Shown: positions 26,106 to 38,719, counted from the stretch's first letter. The stretch: DNA of 64,000 nt from Pocillopora verrucosa (GCF_036669915.1 NC_089314.1:29247592-29311591), one strand, 5' to 3'. Numbers and translations: made by a program. The notes: generated by a model from the sequence alone, not told the origin.

Positions 26106-29100
26106 ATAAATCAAATTTTTAAAAAGAGCTGCCTCACTGTATTATAGATTTACATATAAATTTCTTCACGTTTAATCTTATTTATCTTTTTGGCAAAAGA
26201 GTTGATTCCTTCAGATCCGAGTCAGAGAACATTTGCATTCAAGAGAGAAGCTACCGGCATGAATTGTAGAAAGGCCCAAAGATTTTCACCGGTTTTGATA
26301 TTCTCAATCATTCAGCTCTCAATTTAGTAGATAAGTGAACTTCAACACTGCTATGCTATTCCCGGAACAATAATGGAGAAATAACCGACGGTTTTTCATT
26401 CTAGAAAGAGTGGGAAATACCTGACTGGGGTATGGCGGGCGCACTTCAACGATGAGAAATGTTTAAAAGTATGGAATTCAGCCGCAAGTTACTTGCAGGT
26501 AAGATAATTTTCCTCCATAACATTTGCATGTTTTGTTTATGCACAAGCTTGTCGTTGAAACAAACTTTTATCTACTGTTGATTTTCCGGTGAATTGATTA
26601 AGAATTCGTTTGAGGAAATTTCTCACGTTTTTTAAGAGTTTAGATTGACTTTTTCTCGGTCGATCTCTGCATGTTCCTCATTGACGCAAGGCAAATTGCT
26701 TAAAGATGAGATCTGCGCACCCATAGAGCAAAATATTTTCAAATATGATTTGATGAACTCCGCAAAAATCGCTTTTAGACTTACGATTTAAAGTCTTCAA
26801 GTGATTTTTCAAGCATCTACTTAGTACTCTTCTTGTCGCATCGAGGGCGACTTTGTCAATTCTTTCCTACGTGGTAACCGCGTAGATGGAAGAACTTTTG
26901 ATTTTTTTGTTTGAGACCTCTCTACTTTAATCTATGTGGCTCTGTTTTCAAGCTTGTACTTCAGTTTCATCTAAAAACAAAGCTACGAAAGTAATCAAAA
27001 TATTTATCAAAGTTGACCACATAGCTATGCAATATGAATAAATTTCTCTCTCTTGCTCTTTTCCTGATCCGGCTAAAAAAAAACAAGGCCTCGTCAAAGT
27101 CCAAGTATTGCATTTATTTCTCTGGATTACTTGAAACATTCTTTTCAAATATGTTCGTTGAACTAAAGTGCGGATTGATCAAATTTGTTTGTCAGACTAC
27201 GTGCCATGTGTAATCGAGAAGAATTAAGAAGAAAGAATACTCTAAGTGTTTACTACAGTAGTGTATTTTATTTGTACAGTAAACGACGACATATTCAAAT
27301 TAGCTTCAGTTTGACAGTTTGTTAACAGGAATTATTTCGCCATCGATATTGATTTGCCTGAACCAAAGCTTTTATCAGTCTACCAGACAGAGAATTTCAG
27401 GATTTTCCTTTTTGAAAAAACCATACCTGAAACATATCTGACCTAATCATTTAACTTCGTTTTTTCAGTCATGCTGTCAAAGGAACGATGTAGAGTGTAC
27501 TGTCAAATTATACTGGCACGAACCGAATTAATGACTTCAATTGCAAAATCACTTTTTAGAGACATTTTTCTGACACTCAGAAATTATTGGTGACAGGAAA
27601 ACGAGAGAGAAGAGAAAACTGATTTACACAGCTAACGACGATAAATGTGATAAATTTCTTTAGACAAAGAATCAGTTGAAAAAACACAACTCATCGTTGC
27701 CTCAAACGAGATTCATTAAAATTGTTGGGCTTTGGGAATGTAAGGGAACTCAGTAATCATATCGTGACGAACTGACGAAGTAATCTTATGGTGACAAGAT
27801 GAAGAATGAGAGCGACGCACGGTGAGCAAACAAACGAGCCACCACAAACTGAAATGATAGAAACCAAGGACGATTAGGAGCTAAATGCAGTTCTTTTTTT
27901 TACTCAATACCTCTTCCATTTTCATCAATGTGAAATTCGATGTTCGTTCTCCTTCTTCCTCCAATTTGCTCTCAAGCTACCCAGGCGCTGGGGTACCCCA
28001 AGGAAAGTAATCATTTTGTGTCGAGAAAATTCCTTTTAGCTTCATTTTTAACGAAAATATTTCTTGAACGAGAGAAGCTAAATGCTGTATAACTTATTTA
28101 TACAGTAGTGGTACATACTAGACACGACTGAAAGAATACTTACGCTCTTTAATTTTGCGCCTAACACGAATTAGAATCGATTTTTTTTTATGGTCGCGGT
28201 CTCGTTAACTTCCCAACTTATCCCATCACGAGGGATACTTATGTTCTTCAAAATAAAAATCATGTCTTTAAATCCCGCATATTGTATATCGAGGTTTATC
28301 TAAAGTGAAGTAAAATTTGGAAATCTTCGAATGACAAAAGAAAAATGCTCGTTCTTTTAAAAAAACATCTTTCACCTCCTCATATCAAGTTGTTTGTCGC
28401 ATTTTCAGGAACTTTTGTAGAGCTCTATCAAGGAAAACTACACGATCGACTTTAATAGGTAGGATTTACGAAAGATCAAAGAAATTGTTTATGAGGACAT
28501 GTATTACAAATTAAAATGGTCTGACTGGGGTTTACTTGATAGAGCTGAAAGTCGAGAAATATGATTGCCCAAGCAGAAAAGAAAAAAAAATAAACCATTG
28601 GGAAAAGGGTTTGAAATTGAAAAATAATCATTTCTACAATTTCACGAAGAGCTGTGCTTAAGAGAAAAAAAACTCTCCCGCATCGTTTGTGTTTTGTTTT
28701 TCGATCTTACTTGTTCTGACAGGAATCGGCTCTAAACAAACAAGGAAAGAAATTGGCATGTAATGTGGGACGTAAACGAGCTCTGAGTACAAATCGGGGG
28801 TTTAGAAGGATCCGGTAAATAAGAATTTTTTTAATCCATCTTTTCCTGTCTTCAACAAAGTTAAACTTGATTCTCACTTTCTCATTTCGTTTAGCTTCCT
28901 CCAGTTTCCTGTCAGGCAACCCAACGGCTGAAATACTTCAAGGTAAATAAATTCACGAGCAATAACGAGTTTGTTCAATTTTCCATGTAACTCTCTCACT
29001 AAACAGCGCAAAGAGAATGCAGTGTTATACTCCATCAAATTTCAAGTAGATGAAATTAACTAAACGTTGATCTTAATCCAATCAAGCTTTTCCTTTGGAG

Positions 29101-30050
29101 GAATTTTATCAACCGACTTTTTTCCTCAAAGTTGACTCTTCGCACAAGCACAAAATTCTCTATAACCTGTGATTTAGCCGCACAATGTAGTAAAAACAAC
29201 AACAACAAAAAACAATTCTATTTCAGTCATTAAATCAATTTTACAAGAGGCTATGAAAACAGCGCTTTTGGCTAAAAGGAATCGGCTAAAAGGAATCGGT
29301 TTCCAAGGTTAATAAAGAGGACTCTCAATTATGTTGGAAATCAAAAGCAAAAATTTAGTCGCATTGCTCGCGAAACCTTGAGCTTTGAATGTCACTTGCT
29401 TGATGTTGATATCGTCTAAATAGCCGATCTATTCAGCAGAACTGTTTATGCTCGCCTCTTTCGAACAAATCACTTACAATATAATTTCCTTATCTGAACT
29501 TATTTTGAAAAAGAGAACAGGATGTATCGAGAGATCTTTAAGAAAAAAAGAGGAAATATGTCGTTTATTTCAAAACAAGAACACTCAATGAATAGAAATC
29601 ATGTTTGATGGAGTTATTCAAATTTGGATTTCACAATTATGCCCTTCTAATCGTATAAGTCCGACTGAGTTCTTGTTCTACAGCACAAATATACGATCAC
29701 TCAAAGAACATTAATCAAAACTGAAGGTGAAGCCTCAAAACATCAAAGAAAGATGAAAAGATCAAATCAATCGTAATCTAAAATATTAACTTCATTCTCT
29801 TTTCCAAGACGAACACTCTAGCGTCTAACATTATGTATTTTCTTTCATATTTTCAACGTGGAAATGCTGCTTGTCATGTATTTATTCATTACTTCTTGAT
29901 GGCGGTTTTTTGAATGTTTGCGCACCCCAGCACAACATAGAAGAAGCAATTTAATTGGTCAAATTGATAGTAATCAACCTATCACAGTTCACCTGCGTCA
30001 GTTTATCGTGTCCAGAACGTGTTTTCACGAAACTTCGGCAGCAACATCAG
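26106..30050. repeat. Upstream block of CTHRC1-like copy B2
   Basis: The stretch aligns with the upstream sequence of B1 and B3, and lacks a segment of about 365 bases present in B1 (compare the join near 28635). The mini-exon is at 28916-28942. The CCAAT box of B1 reads CCTAT here. No coding sequence is recognised. Confidence 0.65.
28916..28942 (+). other. Candidate 27-nt 5'-UTR mini-exon (B2)
   Basis: Same length and borders (CTGTCAG, GTAAAT) as in B1 and B3, 1218 bases before the first ATG. Confidence 0.45.
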
Positions 30051-30060
30051 TATAAAAAGG
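30051..30060 (+). promoter_or_regulatory. TATA box of B2
   Basis: TATAAAAAGG lies 100 bases before the first ATG, in the same setting as in B1. The CCAAT box found in B1 and B3 is altered here. Confidence 0.55.
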
Positions 30061-30159
30061 ATGTCCCTTAACTTTTGTACTATTTTACCTCTGTTAATAG
30101 CCACAGAAAAAGATAAGAGGTCTCTTCACCAAGCTCTTTACAGCTGAAGAATAAAAAAC

Positions 30160-31551
30160 ATGCACGATCGTGTGAATATGCCGCCCAAAACCAAGATATT
30201 TTGGCTGATTTTTTCGCTAATTGCTCTTTGCTATGCAACGAAAAACAACAGCAGCGGTGGCAAGCCGAATTGTAACATGGTAAGTTTATCTTTTCCAAAA
30301 ACATCACAACATTGTAGTTATCATCATTTCGTCTGATTTTCTCCATCACTGTTATTCCAAAAGAGAATGGAAAAGGAGATGTTCCCTAAAAAATTAAGCA
30401 AAACGATGATTTCATGACCGAACACTTCGATTCTTAGACAACGAAAAATAGTCGTATTTCTGACAGCATATAAACAAAGTACGTGTTATGTTTTTTCTCT
30501 TTTTTACACAGGGCACTCACCCACATCCACCATATGGACCCTATGCTTATGGTGCTCTTTTTGGTGCACTAGCGATACCAGGTATTCCCGGGAGCCCAGG
30601 ACCCGCGGGACCCACGGGCATCGCAGGGCCACCCGGTCCTCGTGGTTCTACGGGACCACAAGGGGACAAGGGCGACGCAGGAAAGGCGGGAAACCAAGGC
30701 CTCACAGGTAAACAGGGACCCCCAGGAAAATTGGGACCTCAAGGGTCCACAGGCCGGCAGGGTCGCCGTGGAACCAAAGGTGATGCAGGGGATAAAGGAA
30801 GCCAGGGAGCCCCAGGCCTCCGGGGTCCTCCAGGAGCTCTGGGGAGAAATTGGAAACAGTGTGTTTTCAAAACTTTGAGCGAAGGAAAGGACACTGGCTT
30901 GATAAAGGTATTTCAGTTTTTCTTTTAATTAATTGCAATTTTACAAAACTGTATTTGACATTATTGCTTGAATAGACGATTTCTATCAAGATTTAACTAG
31001 AAGAAAATCAAGTCGTGCAGTAAGCCAAAATAATTTTTTCTATGGCAGAAGGTCGAAACTGTGAAGATAAACATTAAGAAACCAAGGGATCCGTAGACTA
31101 GACTTTAAGAAATTGATTAAGGACCTATATCGCTCAGGGATATTTTGAAATCATATGTTTCACAATTAATCATTATTAATTTCTCCAGGAATGCCTTTTC
31201 ATCAAAAAGTCGGCCAAAACAGCTCTGCGCGTGTTTTGGAGTGGCAACCTCCGCCTCTACGGCTGCCATGCTTGCTGCAGACGATGGTATTTCACCTTCA
31301 ATGGTGCGGAGTGCTCAGCTCCTGCTGCGATTGATGGCGTTGTGTACATGATAAATGGAAATGGCGCCAAGAAGAAGGATTTACACCGCCCACGTCATAT
31401 CGAGGGTGTGTGCGAGAAAGTCCACAAGGGTGTTGTGCGCGTTGGATTCTGGGTCGGTAACTGTAATAGTTACGGATCTGCTAACGCACACACAGGCTGG
31501 AACTCAGTGTCCCGGATCTACGTGGAAGAAGTACCACCCCCACAGGCATAA
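30160..31551 (+). CDS. CTHRC1-like secreted collagen-repeat protein, copy B2
   Basis: Coding exons 30160-30279, 30512-30907 and 31189-31551, phase-0 introns, 292 residues from the first ATG; a second in-frame ATG is at 30178. The signal-peptide core is [13 protein letters not shown], followed by an N-N-S-S sequon and the Cys of KPNCNM. In the collagen region the second Gly is Ala ([10 protein letters not shown]), so the regular helix begins two triplets later than in other copies, leaving 29 regular triplets. The helix ends [10 protein letters not shown] rather than [10 protein letters not shown]. Exon 3 has one extra Lys (GAKKKDLH) and changes [12 protein letters not shown], while [13 protein letters not shown] and the eight cysteines are kept. 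The gene is intact; expression and role are inferred from the family. Confidence 0.92.
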
Positions 31552-31739
31552 TGTCGTATACTACCATGGTTTCATTTCTCAATATCTAACAGCAGAATAA
31601 GAACAATAGCACAATCAGGAACCTTAGATTTAACAGTCGGGATAAATTACAGCAAAGTTGTGAAATCGGACATTTTAAGGTTGCGCCTTTGAACTATGTA
31701 GAGTGGGGATGCTGCCATAGCAAATCGCAAATAAAAAGA

Positions 31740-31745
31740 AGGTTT
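31740..31745 (+). terminator. Poly(A) signal AATAAA of B2
   Basis: AATAAA lies 189 bases after the stop codon, at the position equivalent to that of A1 and B1. Confidence 0.6.
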
Positions 31746-32485
31746 TCACCAAATCCAGGAGTGTTTGGTGTGCGTCTCGTCATTAGGGATAAGGTCATTT
31801 AAAAGACGACGTTTATGATGTCTTGACATATGACCGCTTATGTCAAGAAATAAAAAACACTAACGAGCGAGTCCTGCTACAAATCCCTTTCCTGACGGGA
31901 TTCATTCCGAAAAATTGAGATTCGTGCGTAGAAGAGATTTAAGTCCTGTATATACCGGAAATGTTAGGCTCTGAATCCAAAGTACTCATGGTTGAGTGCG
32001 TTGAACTGTTGGTACTCCGACATGGAACCGTAGTCTTTACTCGTCCTATACCAGTAATAATAGTGGGTGTCGAATTATTATTTAAAAGCCAAAAAAAAAA
32101 AAAACATTCAAGCTGATATCCAAATTAGCAAGTAACCTATATCTGCGAGAGAAGCGCGCTCGGAATCTGTTACTCTCCTTTTATCACCTTTAAAGAAAAA
32201 AAAAAAGGATAATTTAAATAGATTTAATTCGTTTCAAAGCCATAAGCTCATCATTCCATAATAGTCGTCTTGTTTGACCAAAAGTATAACCCTCTCCTCT
32301 TTCCTAGAGAATGTAAATCGCTCCAGTAACAGTCATCCGGTGGAGACGTCATCATAATAACGAAACTTATCAGGCTAAATCATCACCACTAGAATTTTCT
32401 CAGATGTGATTAGTGCCTTAGTTGCTTTATTTTTCTCTAACTATTCTGTAGAGTTGTAATCGGACAGTTGGCTGTAATCGGATAC

Positions 32486-33100
32486 TTCCTCTTCAGAACT
32501 CACGAGTGAGACATTGTGAAGAGTGTGTGAAATTATTCACCTGTTAAAAGTTTAAGTGGTCTCTTAAAATCAAGGTTGATTCCAGAGTTGTCTTTGAAAT
32601 CTACCTTAATTTCAAAATGTGCAAGAACTGTATTTTGAAATCAAGGTTGACTTGAAGTCAACTCTGAAATCAACCTTAAAATAAAAGTTGAATTCATGAG
32701 TTGCCTTTAAAATCAAGGTTGTCTCCAAAATGTGCCTGAAACCCCATTTTCTATTTACACGGACCAAGGTATCCAAACATTTTTTGCGTCACATGACAGC
32801 CCACTGGTTGTAAGACTGTTTAGTACAATCTTTATGACATGGCAAAGGCTGCTAGCACAATCCATGGCAGTCTTGGAAGGTAGACTAGGTAAGGAGAGGG
32901 TGGCCAGAGAGGATTTATTTTTCCATTTAAAACCTCAGGATATCTTGGTCACTTTCGTTTTAACAGTTTTATCAACAACCAATGTAACCATTAACGATAC
33001 ATCCGGATACATCATTCATGTGTACGTTGATTTGCGATAAGATTATTCGCATCAGTCTCGAAACAGGGTTAAAGACTTAAAACAGACAGATGGAGATCAA
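32486..33100. other. Junction between the B2 and B3 units, with short direct and inverted repeats
   Basis: This stretch has no partner that I noticed in the window. About 32565-32730 holds several copies of AAATCAAGGTTGA in both orientations (TCAAGGTTGA and TCAACCTTAA), able to form hairpins. A 102-codon frame at 32732-33040 begins with GTG, not ATG, and has no recognisable domain, so it is not called. At about 33100 the B-type upstream sequence starts again, as at 26110. Confidence 0.6.
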
Positions 33101-36100
33101 TTTTTCAAAAAGGGCTGCTTCACTGCACGATAGATTTAAATATAAATTTCTTCACGTTTAATCTTATTTATCTTTATTGCAAAAAGAGTTGATTGCTTCA
33201 GATCCGAGTCAGAGAACATTTGCATTCAAAAGGAGAGAAGCCACCAACATGAATTGTAGAAAGGCCCAAAGTAAACTTTTGTGGCAGATATGTCAGTTTT
33301 GATCAACATAGAGCTATTAACAACAATGTTATAAACGAACTGGTAGGAACAAGAACCTGGGCTTATGAAAATATTATGAAAAACAAATCGTCTCACAAGT
33401 AGTAGTGTTGGGTAGTGTTCATTGTATTGAAAGATTTTCACCGGTTTTGATATTCTCAATCATTCAGCTCTCAATTTACTCGATAAGTGAACTTCAACAC
33501 TGCTCTGCTATTCCCAGAACAGTTATGAAAAAATAACCGACGGTTTTTCGCTCTGGTAAGAGTGGGAAACATTCCTGACTGGGGTATGGCGGGTGCACCT
33601 CAACGATGAGAAACGTTAAAAGTATGGAATTGAGCCGCACGTTACTTTCAGGTAAGAGAATTTCCTCCATAATGTTCGCACGGTTTGTTTATGCACAAGC
33701 TTGTCGCACATGTGAAACAAACTTTTATCTGATGTTGATTTTCACACGTAAAAATCTCACACGTTTTGTAAGAGTTTAGACTGATTTTTTGACAGTCAAT
33801 CTCTACATGTTTTTCACTGACGCAAGGCCAATTGCTCAAAGATGAGATCTGCGCACCCATAGACCAAAATATTTTCAAATACGTTTTGATGAACTCCGCA
33901 AAAGTCGCTTCAGACTTAGTACTCTTCTTGTCACATCGAGGACGACTTTATCAATTCTTTCCTACGTAGTAACCGCGTTTTTTCGTCTAAGGCCTCTTTA
34001 CTTTAATTTATGTAGTTCTGTCTTCAAGCGTGTATACTTTAGTATCATCTGACAACAAAACTACGAAAATAATCGAAATATTTATCAAAGTTGACCACAT
34101 AGCTATGCAATATAAATAAATTTCTCTCTCTTGCTCTTTTCCTGATCCGGCTAAAAAAAACAAGGCCTCGTCAAAGTCCAAGTATTGCATTTATTTCTCT
34201 GGATTACTTGAAACATTCTTTTCAAATATGTTCGTTGAACCAAAGTGATTGATCAAATTTGTTTGTCAGATTACGTGCCATGTGTAATCAAGAGGAATTA
34301 AGAAGAAAGAATACTCTAACTGTTTACTACAGTAGTGTATTTTATTTGTATAGTAAAAGACGACATATTCAAATTAGCTTCAGTTTGACAGTTTGTTAAC
34401 AGGAATTATTTCGCTTTTGAAATTGATTTGCCTGAACCAAGTCTTTTATCAGTCTGCCAGCCACAGAATTTCTTGCTTTTCCTTTTGAAAAAAACTAGAC
34501 TTAAAACATGTCTGATCTAATCATCTAACTTCGTTTTTCAGGTCGTACTATCAGAGGAACGACGTAGAGTGTACTTGTCAAATTTTAATGGCACGAACTG
34601 AATTAATGACTTTAATTTCTAAATCACTTTTTAGAGACATTTTACTGACACTCAGAAATTATTGGTGATAAGAAAGCGAGAGACAAGAGAAAACTGATTT
34701 ACACTGCACCCAAGGAAATTAATCATTTTGGGTCTGAATAATTCTTTTTAGCTTCGTTTTGAACGGAAACATTTCTTGAACGAGGCTGAATGCTGTACAA
34801 TTATTTATACGGTAGCGGTACATACTGGACACGAATGAAAGAATACTTACGCTCTTTAATTTTGCGGTTAAGACATATTTGAATCGAATTCTTTTGTGGT
34901 CACGGTCTCGTGAACTTCCCAGCTTACCCCATCTCGGAGGAGGCATATGTTCTTCAAAGGAAAAAATCATGTGTCTAAACCCCGCATATTGCATAGCGGA
35001 GTTTATTTAAAGTAAAGTCAAATTTTGAAATCTTCGAATGGCGAAAGAAAAATTCTCTTTGTTTTAAAAAATATATTTCGCCTCCTCACATCGAGTTCTT
35101 TGTCGCATTTTTAAGAAATTTTGAAGAGCTCTACCAAGGAAAAAATAGGTAGGATTTACGAAAGATCATAGAAATTGTTCATGAGAAGACATGTATTTCA
35201 ATTTAAAATGGTCTGACTGAGGTTTACTTGATAGAGCTGAAGGCTGAGAAATGTGATTGCCCCAAGAAGAAAAGAAAAAATAAATAAACCATTAGGAAAA
35301 GGGTTTGAAATTGAAAAGTAAGTATTTCTATTTCAGTCCTATTAAGTATATCTTCATAAAACTACACTCCAGAGAGTTAGTTCAAAAAAGCTGGCTGATT
35401 TTCTCTTGGTTTTAGTTTGCTTTTTTTTGTCTTTCACTGGCCCTATAGAAGGATATGCCGTTTAGAAAATCAATATTTTTTTCACGCAGAATTCCTGAAT
35501 GGATTTCATAGTAATATCAACCTAATTTCCTCGTCCTGCTGCAGGAGGATTGAGAAGTTTTCCACTTTCATTCGAGTTCATAGTGAGAGCAGTTTTTTTA
35601 GTTAAAAGATGAGTTTGCTTTAATCAACAGCTCGGTTTTATCAGGGATCTCCCAAAACAAGCTACGACCATACAATGTAATTTAACAAACAGCTGTGCTT
35701 AAGAGAATGAAAACTTTCCCGTATCGTTTGTGTTTTGTTTCTTGATCTTGTTCTGACAGGAATCGGCTCTAAACAAACAAGGAAAGAAATCGGCATGCAA
35801 TGTGGGACGTAAAAGAGCTCTGAGCACAAATTAGGGGTTTAGAATGATCTGGTAAATAAGTTTTTTTTTTTTAATCCATCTTTTCCTGTCTTCAACAAAG
35901 TTAAACTTGATTCTCACTTTCTCATTTCGTTTAGCTTCCTCCAGTTTCCTGTCAGGCAGCAAAAGGGCTGAAATACTCCAAGGTAAATAAATTCACGAGC
36001 AATAACAAGTCTGTTCGTTCAATTTTCCACATAACTCTTTCACTGAACAGCGCAATGGGAATGTAGTTTTATACTCCATCAAATTCCATGTCGATGAAAT

Positions 36101-36993
36101 TAACTAAACGTTGATCTTAATCCAATCAAGCTTTTTCTCTATAGGAATTTAATTAACCAACTTTTCGTCTCTAAGTTGATTCTCTGCACGAGCACACAAT
36201 CCTCTATAACCTGTGATTAAGCTGCACAACCAAGATAGTAAAAACAACAACAACGAAAAAACAATTCTATTGCCGTCACTAAATCAATTTTACAAGAGGT
36301 CATAAAAACAGCGCTTTTGACTTGATAATGCTGCTTTTTATAAGGAATTACTTTTCAAGAATTACAATTTTTTTTAGCTCTATATGGCAGATTTAGGCTT
36401 ATTGTTAGCGAAACTGTGAGCGTTGAAGGCCATTTGTTTGATATTGATATCATCTGAGCAGCTAATCTATTCAGCAGAACTTTTTGTGTTCACCTCTTTG
36501 GAACAATACAATTTCCTTATTTGAACATATTTTGGAAAGAAGAACAGGATGTATCAAGGGAAAAAAAGAGGAAATATGTCGTTTATTTCAAAACCAGAAC
36601 TCTCAATAAATAGAGATTATGTTTTATGGAGATTAAGATATGGATTTCACAATTATGCCCCTCCAATCATATAAGTCCGACTGAGTTCTTGTTTCACAGC
36701 GCAGATATACGATCGCTCAAAGAACATTAATCAAAACTGACTTTAAAGCCTAAAACATATCAAAGAAAGATGCAAAGATCAAATCAATCGTAACATAAAA
36801 TATCAAGTTCATTCCCTTTCCAAGACGAACACTTTAGCAACTAACATTATATATTTTCTTTCAAATTTTCAACGTGGCAATACTGCTTGTCATGTATTTA
36901 TTTATTGGTTCTTGAAAGCGTTTATGAGAATGTTAGCGCACTTAAGCACAACATATATGAAGCGATGTAATTGGTCAACTTGATAGTAATCAA
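33101..36993. repeat. Upstream block of CTHRC1-like copy B3
   Basis: The stretch aligns with the upstream parts of B1 and B2. It lacks about 390 bases present in B1 (join near 34708) and keeps the segment lost from B2. It has about 170 extra bases near 33270-33430 that interrupt the match to 26280. No gene is recognised. Confidence 0.6.
35956..35982 (+). other. Candidate 27-nt 5'-UTR mini-exon (B3)
   Basis: Same length and borders as in B1 and B2 (CTGTCAG, GTAAAT), 1207 bases before the ATG. Confidence 0.45.
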
Positions 36994-36998
36994 CCAAT
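36994..36998 (+). promoter_or_regulatory. CCAAT box of B3; TATA box degraded
   Basis: CCAAT is kept, but the TATAAAAAGG of B1 and B2 has become AATAAAAGAAAG at about 37079-37090. The CGTGTTTTCACG palindrome between them is kept. Confidence 0.45.
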
Positions 36999-37188
36999 CA
37001 CAATTCATGTCTTATTTTATACGTCCGTCAGTTTATCATGTCCAGAACGTGTTTTCACGAAACTTCGTCAGCAACATCAATAAAAGAAAGATGTTCCTTA
37101 ACTTTTGTATTATTTTATCTCTGTAATAGCCGAAGAATAAGGTAAGAGGGCTCTCCATCAAGCTAAAAACAGCTGAGGAATAAACAAC

Positions 37189-38569
37189 ATGCAAGATTGT
37201 GTGAACATATCGCCCAAAACCAAAATATTTTGGCTGATTTTTCCGCTGATTGCTCTTTGCTATGCAGCAAAAAACAACAGCAGCGGCGGCAAGCCGAATG
37301 GTAACATGGTAAGTGTATTTTTTCCAAAACATCACAACATTGTATTCATCATCATTCTCCGTCACTGTTACTCCAAAAGGGGACAGAAAAGGAGATATTC
37401 CCGAAAAATTGGAACAGAACGATGATTTCATGACCGAATACTTCGACTCTTGGAAAGATGAATTAGTCACAATGATTGTTCACAAGAAAATAGTCATATT
37501 TCTGACAGCATATAAATAAAGTTGCGTGTTCTGTTTTTTTTTCTCCTGACACAGGGCACTCACCCATATCCGCCATATGGACTCTATGCCTATGGTGCTC
37601 CCTTTGGCGCACCAGGTATACCAGGTATTCCTGGGAGCCCAGGACCCGCGGGACCCACGGGCATCGCAGGACCACCCGGTCCTCGAGGTTCTACGGGACC
37701 ACAAGGGGACAAAGGCAACGCGGGAAAGCCTGGAAACCAAGGCCTCCCAGGTCAACAGGGACATTCAGGAAAAATGGGACCTCAAGGGTACACGGGCCGA
37801 CAGGGTCCACGAGGAACCAAAGGTGACGCAGGGGATAAAGGAAGCCAGGGAGCCCCAGGCCTCCAGGGACCTCCAGGAGCTTTGGGAACTAATTGGAAAC
37901 AGTGTGTTTTCAAAAATTTGAATGAAGGAAAGGACACTGGGTTAATAAAGGTATTTTTTTTCCATTTAATTAATTGCAATTTTACAAAACCGTATTTGAC
38001 AATGATGCTTTTTATAGACGATTCCTACAAAATTTTTACTGAAAGAAGATCGAGTTGTGCAGTAAGCCAAAAACAGAAACTGTGAAGTTAAACCTACATG
38101 TAACCAAAGATTCCCTTGACTGGACTTTAGGAAATTAATTTAGGACTTATTTCTCTCAGGGGTATTTTGAATCCATGTTGCTCATATGTACCATCATTTC
38201 TTTCTCCAGGAATGCCTTTTCATCAAAAAGTCGGCCAAAACAGCTCTGCGCGTTTTTTGGAATGGCAACCTCCGCCTCGGTAACTGCCATGCTTGCTGCA
38301 GACGATGGTATTTCACCTTAAACGGCGCAGAGTGCTCAGATCCTGCTGCAATTGATGGCATAGTCTATATGGTACATGGAAATAGCAACAAAAAGTATTT
38401 ATACCGCCCCCGTCATATCGAGGGTGTGTGCGAGAAAGTCCACAAAGGTGTTGTGCGCGTGGGATTCTGGGTCGGAAACTGTAACGGTTACGGATCTGCT
38501 GACGCACGCACAGGCTGGAACTCAGTGTCCCGGATCCACGTGGAAGAAGTACCACCCCCACAGGCATAA
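37189..38569 (+). CDS. CTHRC1-like secreted collagen-repeat protein, copy B3
   Basis: Coding exons 37189-37308, 37555-37950 and 38210-38569, phase-0 introns, 291 residues. The start must be 37189, since the second ATG of B1 and B2 has become ATA. The signal peptide ends LCYA. The mature N-terminus has an N-N-S-S sequon but neither the Cys of B1/B2 (KPNGNM) nor the pre-helix Cys of A (GLYAYG). The collagen stretch has the usual 31 triplets, with changes such as GHS, GYT and GLQ. Exon 3 keeps [28 protein letters not shown] and eight cysteines; local changes include [11 protein letters not shown] and IHVEE. The helix of this copy has no Cys before it in the mature chain. Confidence 0.92.
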
Positions 38570-38713
38570 TGTCTAATACTACCATGGTTGCATAGTGGAA
38601 AGTTTGAAATAACGCGCATCATTGCTCTATGTCTAACATCAAAATACGAACGATAGCACGATTTAACAATCCGGATAAATAGCCTTAGATTTTAAAACAG
38701 TCTGGATAAATTG

Positions 38714-38719
38714 AATAAA
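38714..38719 (+). terminator. Possible replacement poly(A) signal of B3
   Basis: AATAAA lies 145 bases after the stop. The signal at the position used by the other copies has become AATGAA near 38808, so this nearby site may be used instead. Confidence 0.35.

Noticed and set aside
32732-33040. 102-codon + strand frame at the B2/B3 junction
   Set aside because: It opens with GTG rather than ATG, and neither a splice setting nor a domain is seen.
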